From NCBI RefSeq assembly GCF_965233615.1, contig NZ_OZ247495.1: a stretch of 64,000 nucleotides of DNA; one strand, written 5' to 3'. The position numbers were made by a program, and so were the translations under genes. Source of the stretch: Pelagibius sp028280305. Lineage in GTDB: Bacteria > Pseudomonadota > Alphaproteobacteria > Kiloniellales > Kiloniellaceae. Of the stretch, positions 8,163-14,876 are shown piece by piece (positions within the stretch are counted from its first letter, which is position 1; each line of letters starts with the position of its first letter). The notes beneath the pieces are model-generated. The model saw nothing but the letters and a program-made list of their open reading frames with translations, ran no database searches and was not told the origin of the DNA.

Positions 8163-8207
8163 AATGTAATAGGAAAAAGCCTATTTTACAATAGGCAAAA
8201 TCCTATT
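8163..8207 (-). promoter_or_regulatory. PL promoter with two repressor operators
   Basis: Two 18-bp sites match AATAGG-N6-CCTATT perfectly: 8168-8185 (spacer AAAAAG) and 8190-8207 (spacer CAAAAT), with centres 22 bp apart. On the minus strand a -35 TTGTAA (8191-8186) and a -10 TACATT (8168-8163) are separated by 17 bp, with the first operator filling the spacer. Repressor bound there would block polymerase. The promoter would drive the left operon beginning at 8036. Confidence 0.8.
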
Positions 8208-8337
8208 TTGTGGACAAAGGAGCTTTTTGCCGGAAGAAATATGGATTCGAAGCTAGGGGTGGGCGGCAGAGAGGTGCTTCAGCCCTGGGGCTAGCTTAAA
8301 GGAGGAGCAATGGCAGATGACGAGGTAGATTTGGGCA
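8208..8337. other. Intergenic stretch with a strong ribosome site
   Basis: No stand-alone gene is assigned. It holds a 17-codon plus-strand frame starting at ATG 8241 and then a strong Shine-Dalgarno AAAGGAGGAG before ATG 8310. The frame from 8310 soon runs antisense through the gene at 8338-8757. It may be the remnant of a displaced gene. Confidence 0.4.
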
Positions 8338-8757
8338 TCAATGGCGCGGGCCGTCGTCACCCGCCAGATCTTGGGGCGCCCGCCCGTGGCGCTGCAACAC
8401 TTCAATCAGGCCTGCCGCAAGTGCTTCGGTGGTCTCTGCCGTTAGAACCACCTGCATCTCTACATTTTCACCTGTTCGCACAACCAAGGAGAAACAAGAA
8501 CCATCGCGAGCCTCGCCAACCGCAACAGACGTGGCACTCAGATTTGGCAGATTGGTGAGTGTGTCGCCAACGTCGTGGGTCTTCGAGATGCGCCCGGCCA
8601 GCTCGAACAGGGCGCATGCCAAGACAGCGGTATGGTTTGCAGGAATAGTCAACACCCTGTTGACGTCGTCCTCGCCAGCGAATTTGAGCCCAACCGTATT
8701 GTTTTCCAAGGGCTGCATATCTATCACGCCCTTTGTGTTCCAAAACTGGCTACTCAT
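8338..8757 (-). CDS. Hypothetical gene downstream of repressor (rex-like position)
   Basis: A 139-residue soluble protein with an N-terminal strand-rich part (NTVGLKFAGEDDVNRVLTIP) and a later VVRTGENVEMQVVLTAET segment. It lies 25 bp downstream of the repressor on the same strand, so it should be expressed in the lysogen. In lambda, genes in this place (rexA/rexB) exclude other phages, but there is no sequence evidence for that function here. Confidence 0.7.
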   Translation of the reverse strand: MSSQFWNTKGVIDMQPLENNTVGLKFAGEDDVNRVLTIPANHTAVLACALFELAGRISKTHDVGDTLTNLPNLSATSVAVGEARDGSCFSLVVRTGENVEMQVVLTAETTEALAAGLIEVLQRHGRAPQDLAGDDGPRH

Positions 8758-8782
8758 TGAATCCTCTTCTGTATGGCGAAGT

Positions 8783-9496
8783 CTACATCCGCTGCCACTT
8801 GGCCACGATCCGGCCCAGGATTCGCGCCTCGGAGAGTGTGCGCTCGTAAGTCTTATATGCTTGGTTTGTCGAGGAAATTCTTATTGTTGGCGGGTCCGAG
8901 CCGTCAATGTACTCGACCCTTTTGGCAACCAGACCAAGCCCATCATGAAGCAGAAATGTGCCGGGTGGGGTAGGGCGCTTGTCGGCAACGTTGACTAACG
9001 CCTTGTCACCCGCCTCTAGGATGCCGGGCATGGAATCCCCCTCGATGGTGATCAAGTAAACCTCGGTCGGAGAGGCGTTCAACTCCATCCGTAGCCAGTT
9101 TGCGGGGAATCCCCAGGAGCCCTTGCGCTCATCATACTCAACTATTGAGCCCGACCCAGCCGAGGCTCGGACGTCCATCTCAGGGATTTCCGCTTGTTCG
9201 CCGACTCGCGGCGCGGCTTTGAATTCTGGGGGAGCCTCTTCACCCATGCCCTTTGGGATCATGCCGGTCTTGAAGGCGACCGCCGGCATTCCGAAGACCT
9301 CCGCTAGCCGGTCCCTGACGTCTTCGGGCAGGACGCCTGGTTTCCCTTGGGTGAGATACTGATGAAAGTAGGCATGGTTCTTGCCGACCTTGCGCGACAA
9401 GTTCGCATAATCCCATTCGTCATCGGATTGGTCTACGAGCTGGCGCAAGAGATCTCGCGCCGGATCCGACCCCTTGTCAGTTGTGCCGCTTCGCAT
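8783..9496 (-). CDS. Phage repressor, HTH plus S24 peptidase domain
   Basis: The start chosen is ATG 9494-9496 (237 residues), because the longer open frame would translate through the operator cluster at 9518-9583. The N-terminal part (residues about 10-75) is helical and DNA-binding-like (YANLSRKVGKNHAYFHQYL). The C-terminal part is an S24/LexA-like domain with EGDSM (Ser nucleophile) and LVAKRVEY (Lys general base). It should maintain lysogeny by binding the AATAGG-N6-CCTATT sites and may be inactivated after DNA damage. Whether it self-cleaves cannot be told from sequence. Confidence 0.92.
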   Translation of the reverse strand: MRSGTTDKGSDPARDLLRQLVDQSDDEWDYANLSRKVGKNHAYFHQYLTQGKPGVLPEDVRDRLAEVFGMPAVAFKTGMIPKGMGEEAPPEFKAAPRVGEQAEIPEMDVRASAGSGSIVEYDERKGSWGFPANWLRMELNASPTEVYLITIEGDSMPGILEAGDKALVNVADKRPTPPGTFLLHDGLGLVAKRVEYIDGSDPPTIRISSTNQAYKTYERTLSEARILGRIVAKWQRM

Positions 9497-9517
9497 GAAC
9501 AACAATGTGCCAGCCTG

Positions 9518-9583
9518 AATAGGATTTGCGCCAATAGGAAAATGCCGATTGACGAATAGGATATTGCCTATTATCTTCCTATT
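9518..9583 (+). promoter_or_regulatory. PR promoter and right operators
   Basis: One perfect operator (9555-9572, AATAGG ATATTG CCTATT) and one with a single mismatch (9533-9550, ending CCGATT) have centres 22 bp apart, as at PL. Extra half sites lie at 9518-9523 and 9578-9583. A plus-strand -35 TTGACG (9549-9554) and -10 TATCTT (9572-9577) with a 17-bp spacer place the perfect operator exactly between them. The repressor promoter on the other strand is not obvious and is probably weak. Confidence 0.85.
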
Positions 9584-9587
9584 CATC

Positions 9588-9803
9588 ATGGACCCATTCG
9601 AGCAATTCAGGCGCCAGGTCGACGATTATCTAGGTGCAACCCAGACAGACCCAACAACCTTTGGGCGGCGGGCGCTGGGCGATCCGAATTTCGTCTTCCA
9701 ACTTCGGGAGGGCCGCTCTCCACGATCGGCAACCATTCACAAGGTCATCGACTTCATGGAGGCGAACCCACCCGCCGTCTCCCAGCCGGACGCCGCAGCG
9801 TGA
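9588..9803 (+). CDS. Cro-like HTH regulator
   Basis: A 71-residue protein from ATG 9588. The sequence TAFGRRA-like helix (PTTFGRRALGDPNFVFQLREG) is the compact helix-turn-helix of a small regulator family common in alphaproteobacterial prophages. The -10 box ends only 10 bp before the ATG and no Shine-Dalgarno is present, so the mRNA is probably leaderless. It faces the repressor divergently, the usual position of cro. Confidence 0.82.
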   Translation: MDPFEQFRRQVDDYLGATQTDPTTFGRRALGDPNFVFQLREGRSPRSATIHKVIDFMEANPPAVSQPDAAA

Positions 9804-10300
9804 GCGATGGTCTCGCAATCCCCACGCGTTCTGCAGTCTTGCGCGGCGCCACTCGAAGCGTCGTCTATTTCGCCCAGAACTTGACGACCAGCGCTGTCAA
9901 GATTGGCTGGACTATCGATCTCCAGCGGCGAGTGGCGTCGCTCAAGTGTGGTGCCGGCGCTCATCTACGCGTCCTCCGCACCATCGACGGCGGGAGGGCA
10001 AAAGAGGCTTGGCTACACAAGCGTTTCGCAGCCCAGCGCGTTTGCGGCGAATGGTTCGAATTCCACCCAGGCATGCTTTCAATCATCCCGCCGGATGAGA
10101 TCGTCCGGCCGCGAAGGGAGGTTGTCCGACGCGACGTTCGGTTGACCGTTCTGGAACGACTGCGCGATGCCGAGAAGATGGGGCGTGAGATCGGCCTTTC
10201 GGATCGCCTCATCCTGACAAGCTTCGTGTCCTCGCTGAACGACGATGAGTCGCGCACGCTTTTTGATGTCGTCAAAAGTAGAAGCCCGGAGGCCGCCTGA
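9800..10300 (+). CDS. T5orf172/MUG113-type GIY-YIG protein
   Basis: It starts at GTG 9800 in a GTGA overlap with the Cro-like gene. VVYFAQNLTTSAVKIGWT and DLQRRVASLK followed by KEAWLHKRFAAQRVCGEWFEF are the hallmarks of the T5orf172 branch of the GIY-YIG nuclease superfamily (residues about 20-90). A basic C-terminal region follows. The family is frequent in phages and often fused to regulators. Its role here is unknown. Confidence 0.85.
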   Translation: MSDGLAIPTRSAVLRGATRSVVYFAQNLTTSAVKIGWTIDLQRRVASLKCGAGAHLRVLRTIDGGRAKEAWLHKRFAAQRVCGEWFEFHPGMLSIIPPDEIVRPRREVVRRDVRLTVLERLRDAEKMGREIGLSDRLILTSFVSSLNDDESRTLFDVVKSRSPEAA

Positions 10301-10301
10301 T

Positions 10302-10415
10302 ATGCCCTTCACCATCTCCGCCGCTATTTCTCCTATCGGTCGCAGTGCCATAGGCCGAGATATGACCGGCGGCGCCGTCTCTGACATCTGGAAAAGGGGA
10401 GGGCGCTTCCGGTGA
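10302..10415 (+). CDS. Small phage ORF (37 residues)
   Basis: The ATG at 10302 lies one base after the stop of the GIY-YIG gene. The TGA stop overlaps the GTG start of the next gene (GTGA). This double coupling argues that it is translated. The peptide (MPFTISAAISPIGRSAIGRD...) is basic at its C-terminus with no known motif. Confidence 0.5.
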   Translation: MPFTISAAISPIGRSAIGRDMTGGAVSDIWKRGGRFR

Positions 10416-10918
10416 GCGACGCAGCACGGCAGCTTGCGCAAAAGGATTATCTCTCGCTCAAGGCCGCATTTCGCCACCTTGTGGACTTGGCCGGCGGCTG
10501 CGAATTGGCCGCCGAACAGACCCGCGTTCAAAAGACTTCGATTAGCGACTACGGAAAACCGCACATGCTGGCCGCGTTCCCTCCGGCTGATGTTGTGGCG
10601 GATCTGCAGGCCGCGGTGGGGAGTCAAATCTTCACGCGCACTCTCAAGCAGATCGGGCGGGCGTATGCGAGCCAGGGCGCCGGCCTGACGGGTGACGACG
10701 TGATGGCGATGAGCGTCCGCCTTCAGGGCGAGCTTGGCGAGTTTGCGATTGTGGCCCTGGATGCCAATGCGGACGGGGTACTGAGCGTTTCTGAGGTTAA
10801 CCGCCTCATCAAAGAGGCGCGCGACGTGGCGAACGCCGCAAATCATACCGTCGATCAGCTTTTGCAGCTTCGAGATAAGAAGGCCGCCGGCCCCCGCGAG
10901 GTTCGCGATGCCGGCTGA
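10412..10918 (+). CDS. Phage regulator (CII-like family) with EF-hand loop
   Basis: A 168-residue protein from GTG 10412. Residues about 15-90 match the general pattern of a small regulator family found after cro in alphaproteobacterial prophages (LKAAFRHLVDLAGGCELAAE, then a helix and IGRAYA). Residues 117-128 read DANADGVLSVSE, which satisfies the canonical EF-hand calcium loop (D1, N3, D5, G6, L8, S9, E12), followed by a helix. Calcium binding is inferred only. Confidence 0.7.
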   Translation: MSDAARQLAQKDYLSLKAAFRHLVDLAGGCELAAEQTRVQKTSISDYGKPHMLAAFPPADVVADLQAAVGSQIFTRTLKQIGRAYASQGAGLTGDDVMAMSVRLQGELGEFAIVALDANADGVLSVSEVNRLIKEARDVANAANHTVDQLLQLRDKKAAGPREVRDAG

Positions 10919-10994
10919 ACCCTTCCCTCCGATGGACGCCCCGAAGTCCTTGCCCGTTGCGTCTGTTGTCACGTCCGCGCGGCTGTACTTGAAA

Positions 10995-11720
10995 CTACCC
11001 CGCCGGCAGGGTGCCATCAGGCGTCGCGGCTGGTGGGAGATCTTTCAGAAGGGTCGCCGCGCGATCAGCGATGAAGTCGTCAAGTCTCGCGGCGATATCT
11101 TGTGCACTCTTGGCTTGATCGCGTGCAGATTCAAGAATGTTATCGATCACCTTGGACGGAAGCTCGGTTTCTTTTGGGTAAGAAAAGTTAACGCTTCCAA
11201 TAGCGGTGCGGCGCGTTGTCATGTCCAGCGCAATCTCCTCGATGATGTTGTTCGGGAGACGTCCGATCTTTCCAATGTGAGATTGGAAGAGTGCCAGGAC
11301 CGGCCCTTTAAGCAAGTCATCAGGAAGGTCACGGATTCGTATTGGGGTTTGCTTTACTCGCTCTCTTTCAAGGTGACTTACCATTGCATCCCAAAAGGCG
11401 TGAATCATTCGATATTCAGCGGCGAATACCGTGGCTGTGGTGATCGCATCCCTTGCGGCTTGCCGATCCTCCTTTTCGCGTTCTGCTTTGATCTGTTGCG
11501 CGTGGCGCAGGTTGGCAGCGCGCACCTGATACAACACACCAATATAAGCCAAGCCCGCCGCGCCGATAGCCAGAAAGCCGGTCATCAACGTCTGCCAGTC
11601 TCGCAGGCCGCGCCAGCCGAAGCCCGGCTCGGTAATCGTCGGCCATATGCCCAAAGAGAACAGGGTCAATCCCGCCCCAAGGAGCATGTAAAGCCCTGCC
11701 ATCGGAAGTTGGTTTCGCAT
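10995..11720 (-). CDS. Membrane protein on the opposite strand
   Basis: A 241-residue protein with two N-terminal transmembrane segments (LYMLLGAGLTLFSLGIW and MTGFLAIGAAGLAYIGVLY). A basic, coiled-coil-prone cytoplasmic region and a helical C-terminal part follow. It interrupts the rightward early operon in reverse orientation, as is typical of an independently expressed cargo (moron) gene. No family recognised; superinfection exclusion is one possibility without direct support. Confidence 0.78.
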   Translation of the reverse strand: MRNQLPMAGLYMLLGAGLTLFSLGIWPTITEPGFGWRGLRDWQTLMTGFLAIGAAGLAYIGVLYQVRAANLRHAQQIKAEREKEDRQAARDAITTATVFAAEYRMIHAFWDAMVSHLERERVKQTPIRIRDLPDDLLKGPVLALFQSHIGKIGRLPNNIIEEIALDMTTRRTAIGSVNFSYPKETELPSKVIDNILESARDQAKSAQDIAARLDDFIADRAATLLKDLPPAATPDGTLPAG

Positions 11721-11884
11721 GGCGGATACTCTGCCCGGAGTTGCTCGCTCCTACAAGACACCTTCGACGCACGCCTTACCCCCCGAAGGCGCGCTGTCGT
11801 GACTGGTGGACCCCTGCCGCCAGTCCTCCCCGGCCGTCTGCGGACTTTTACGCCTTGGCTGCGGCGGTCGGGGAGCTTTAACTG

Positions 11885-12292
11885 ATGAACGAGGAAGCGC
11901 TCCACAAGACCGTCGTGCAGTTCCTGATGTTGGCGTTGCCGGACGATGTCTTCTGGTATCACCCCGCCAATGGCGAAAAGCGTAGCAAGCGCACGGCATC
12001 GAAGCTCAAACGAATGGGTGTCCGCCCTGGCGTGCCCGACATCTGCATCGTTCACGAGGGCAGGGCCCTCTTCATCGAACTGAAGAAGCCCGGGACGCCT
12101 GTCGGGAATCGAATGGAGGGAAGGGGCTACCTCACGCAAACGCAGTGCGCTTGTCACCGCAGCCTGAAGCAGGCTGGCGCTGAGGTCGTGACCTGCTGGT
12201 CATTGGAGGATGTCCAGGACGCCCTAAGGCGCTGGTCGATCCTGCCGCATTCTAGCATCGGCGGCCTGTTCAAAGCGGAGGGCGCGGCGTGA
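11885..12292 (+). CDS. VRR-NUC domain nuclease
   Basis: A 135-residue single-domain protein with the VRR-NUC pattern: WYHPANGEKRS, GVRPGVPDICIV (Asp), LFIELKKPG (Glu-x-Lys) and the later Q...C helix. Phage VRR-NUC proteins are small PD-(D/E)XK-fold enzymes that can cut Holliday junctions or flaps. It opens the second block of the early operon, with GGGGAG before the ATG. Confidence 0.88.
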   Translation: MNEEALHKTVVQFLMLALPDDVFWYHPANGEKRSKRTASKLKRMGVRPGVPDICIVHEGRALFIELKKPGTPVGNRMEGRGYLTQTQCACHRSLKQAGAEVVTCWSLEDVQDALRRWSILPHSSIGGLFKAEGAA

Positions 12293-12693
12293 CGATAGCG
12301 GACCCCGTGATGGTCTCCGTTCTAGATGCGATCAAAAGGCTCGGCCCTGAGGTCAAAAATGCAGACATAGCCAGCAGGGCTGGCATGGCCCATTGCACCG
12401 CGCGTAGCTACGTCGGTCGCGCAATCCGTCGTGGTTGGCTTCGAAAGACCGGCCAGCGGTCGACCCGAAAGCTGCGTCTGACAGAGGCGGGTCACAATAA
12501 AATCCACCAACACCAGTGCTTTCGAAAGCCGGAAGCTGACCTCCCGGAGACGGTGCAAAGTCGGCCCTGCCTGATGTGTGGGAGGGAATTCGAATCAAGT
12601 TGGATCGGCAACCGGACCTGCGGACAGTGCAAGTCGACCGAAGCCTATAAGTCATCGCCGCCGGAGCGCTACTCTTCGGGTGGCAGGATATGA
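12289..12693 (+). CDS. Winged-helix plus zinc-finger phage protein
   Basis: It starts at GTG 12289 overlapping the nuclease stop (GTGA). Residues 1-70 look like a winged helix (NADIASRAGMAHCTARSYVG, wing in RKTGQRSTRKLRLTEAG). The C-terminal half carries CLMCGREFESSWIGNRTCGQC, two CxxC pairs that should bind zinc. It is probably a DNA-binding accessory protein. Confidence 0.75.
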   Translation: MTIADPVMVSVLDAIKRLGPEVKNADIASRAGMAHCTARSYVGRAIRRGWLRKTGQRSTRKLRLTEAGHNKIHQHQCFRKPEADLPETVQSRPCLMCGREFESSWIGNRTCGQCKSTEAYKSSPPERYSSGGRI

Positions 12694-13115
12694 GCGCCCG
12701 CGCCCGCCTCCCGCAGCGCCCCAAGCGCCGGAAGATACCGCTATCGGTCAAGGTAATTGCCTGCGAGCGCCGCCTTTGCGAACTCCTGGGCACGGATCGG
12801 ATTGAGTACAACCACAATCCGGCCCTGATCTATCGCGAGATCCGCGCCGACGGCAAAGACTACATCCCGGCGCAGAACGACCCGAACTGCATTGAAGCGC
12901 TCTCCCGCGAGGAACACGCCAAGGATACCAACGGGACTCCGGCAACGACCCTGGGCAGCGTCAAGCACGGTGCGGCCAAGATCGATCGATTGCGCGGCAA
13001 GACCAAGCAGGGCCCAAAGCGTCAGATCCCCAACGCCGGCTTTCCCAAGCCTCCGGAGGGCTACAAGTACCGCTGGGGCAAGAGGCCAATGGGCAAGCGG
13101 AAGGGGGCGGCATGA
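12690..13115 (+). CDS. HNH-type endonuclease-like protein
   Basis: A 141-residue basic protein with the phage HNH pattern YNHNPAL...NDPNCIEALSREEHAKDTNG. Asparagine replaces the usual aspartate next to the first catalytic His, and the terminal H-x3-N part reads EHAKDTNG. It overlaps the preceding and following genes by 4 bp. In this early position it probably acts in DNA processing rather than packaging. Confidence 0.75.
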   Translation: MSARARLPQRPKRRKIPLSVKVIACERRLCELLGTDRIEYNHNPALIYREIRADGKDYIPAQNDPNCIEALSREEHAKDTNGTPATTLGSVKHGAAKIDRLRGKTKQGPKRQIPNAGFPKPPEGYKYRWGKRPMGKRKGAA

Positions 13116-13372
13116 GCGAAGACGACAAGATCATCCGGGCCAACTTTGGCGCTCCGCAACCCTATGATCCGAAGGCGGACACGCGCCTTGTTCCGGCCGA
13201 CCTGGCGCCACCAGTCAATCCGAAGGCCGGCTACGATCCGCTTGTCGCAATGCGTATGCGGGAGATGCTGGAGTTGCAGACCCGCCTTGTGCTGGCACAG
13301 GCCGAACTCCAGACCGTCACGGAAAGGCTGCAACAGCTAGCGCAGGAGGTGCTTGATGGCGATGCCGGCTGA
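13112..13372 (+). CDS. Hypothetical coiled-coil protein
   Basis: An 86-residue protein with a proline-rich N-terminal half and a C-terminal heptad-like helix (LELQTRLVLAQAELQTVTERL). It is sandwiched between the HNH and DnaB genes, with a 4-bp overlap upstream and a 17-bp overlap downstream. It could be a helicase partner, inferred from context only. Confidence 0.68.
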   Translation: MSEDDKIIRANFGAPQPYDPKADTRLVPADLAPPVNPKAGYDPLVAMRMREMLELQTRLVLAQAELQTVTERLQQLAQEVLDGDAG

Positions 13373-14876
13373 AACAGAAGCGCCGCCTTGGGAGGCGGAG
13401 CAGCAAAGCGACGCTTGGGCGCCGCCGGCCAGCGAGGAAGCCGAGCTCGGCCTGCTGGGCGCGATCCTGGCGAACAATGCGGCCTATGACCAAGTGAGCG
13501 ACTTCCTGCGGCCGGATCACTTCTTCGTCGGGATCAACGCAAAGATATTCATGGCCTGCGAAGCTTTGATCAACCGCGGAGAAACCGCCAACGCTGTAAC
13601 GCTGGCCGGTCTGTTTGAGAACGAGCCGGCCCTGGAGCAGGTCGGCGGCAAGCATTACTTGTCGCAGATCCAGCATAACTTCGTGACCATCATCAACGCC
13701 AAGGATTACGGCAGGACGATTCACGACTGCTGGCTTCGGCGCCGGACGATCAACATTGCGGCCGAAATGTCCGACTATGCCTACCAGCCCGGAATCGATG
13801 TCGACGGACCCGCCATTGTCGAGCGGGCGCTGGATGAGCTTACGGACCTTTCCGAGTCGGGGCAGCGTGAAGGGGGCCTTGTCGGGCTATCCCCGCTCTC
13901 CAGGCGCGTTGCGGAGGAAACAGAGGCGATCCGCAAGGGTGAGGCGGTGCCGGGCCTGCCGACTGGCCTTGTGGACCTGGATAGGGCCCTTGCCGGCGGC
14001 TTCCAGCCCGGCCACCTGATTGTCATCGGCGCCAGACCATCCATGGGCAAGTCGGCGCTGGCTACCAACATCGCCCGCAATGTCGCCGCGGCGCAGCGCC
14101 GGGAACTGGACGGAGAGGGGCAGCCGGTCGACCAGAGCCAGCCTGTCGCCTTCTTCTCTCTGGAGATGCCCGATGAAGACCTTGCACGGCGCATTGCCTG
14201 TGAGCGTGCCGGGATCGAATTTGAGCGCACCAAGCAGCAAGACGGCATGAACGAAGATGAGGCCAGCCTTTTCATGCGGGAGTGCCTGGCGCTGGACGAA
14301 ATCCCGCTGTTCATTGACGACACGGCCGGGCTTACCCCTATGGCGATCAGGAGCCGCGCGCTGGCCTTCAAGCGGCGCCATGGCCTCGCCCTGGTGATCA
14401 TCGACTACTTGCAGCTTATGTCGGCCCAAAACGAGGCCGGAAACCGCAATGAGCAGATCAGCGCCATTACTAAAGCCCTGAAGGCCATGGCAAAGGCGCT
14501 GGGCGTCCCGGTGGTTCTGCTGAGCCAACTTTCGCGAGCCTTGGAGCAGCGCGACGACAAGCGCCCCATGCTCTCCGATCTTCGGGACAGCGGCACCATT
14601 GAGCAGGATGCCGATGTGGTGATCTTCCTCTACCGCGAGGAATACTATCTGGCCCGCAAGGGCGAGCCGCAGCGCCGGGAGGGCGAGGAAGACACGCGCT
14701 TCTATGAGCGCGTCAACGGCTATTCAGGCGCCCTGGAGGCCGCCCGCAACCGCGGCGACATCATCATCGCCAAGGCCCGTAACGGGAAGGTCTGCACGGT
14801 GCCGGCGATCTTCGACGCGGCAATGATGCGGTGGGGCGATCTGGCGCATCGGCAGCATGAATTCGAGGGATACTGA
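13356..14876 (+). CDS. dnaB: Replicative DNA helicase, DnaB family
   Basis: The ATG at 13356 follows AGGAGGT and gives 506 residues. The N-terminal DnaB domain (residues about 25-130) has EEAELGLLGAIL and LRPDHFF. The RecA-like motor has Walker A GARPSMGKSALA, the FSLEMP motif, Walker B LVIIDYLQLM, LLSQLSR and RDSGTIEQDAD, all intact. It is a phage-encoded hexameric helicase, so replication should not depend on loading host DnaB. The replication protein gene that follows overlaps its stop codon by one base. Confidence 0.96.
   Translation: MAMPAETEAPPWEAEQQSDAWAPPASEEAELGLLGAILANNAAYDQVSDFLRPDHFFVGINAKIFMACEALINRGETANAVTLAGLFENEPALEQVGGKHYLSQIQHNFVTIINAKDYGRTIHDCWLRRRTINIAAEMSDYAYQPGIDVDGPAIVERALDELTDLSESGQREGGLVGLSPLSRRVAEETEAIRKGEAVPGLPTGLVDLDRALAGGFQPGHLIVIGARPSMGKSALATNIARNVAAAQRRELDGEGQPVDQSQPVAFFSLEMPDEDLARRIACERAGIEFERTKQQDGMNEDEASLFMRECLALDEIPLFIDDTAGLTPMAIRSRALAFKRRHGLALVIIDYLQLMSAQNEAGNRNEQISAITKALKAMAKALGVPVVLLSQLSRALEQRDDKRPMLSDLRDSGTIEQDADVVIFLYREEYYLARKGEPQRREGEEDTRFYERVNGYSGALEAARNRGDIIIAKARNGKVCTVPAIFDAAMMRWGDLAHRQHEFEGY

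Noticed and set aside
8310..8558. Plus-strand 82-codon frame
   Set aside because: Most of it is antisense to the better-composed gene at 8338-8757; kept only as a note on its ribosome site.
9497..9589. Longer N-terminus of the repressor
   Set aside because: It would be translated from the operator cluster and upstream of any leftward promoter.
10908..11885. Plus-strand 325-codon frame
   Set aside because: It is antisense to the membrane protein gene, and its proline/arginine-rich text looks like a shadow frame.
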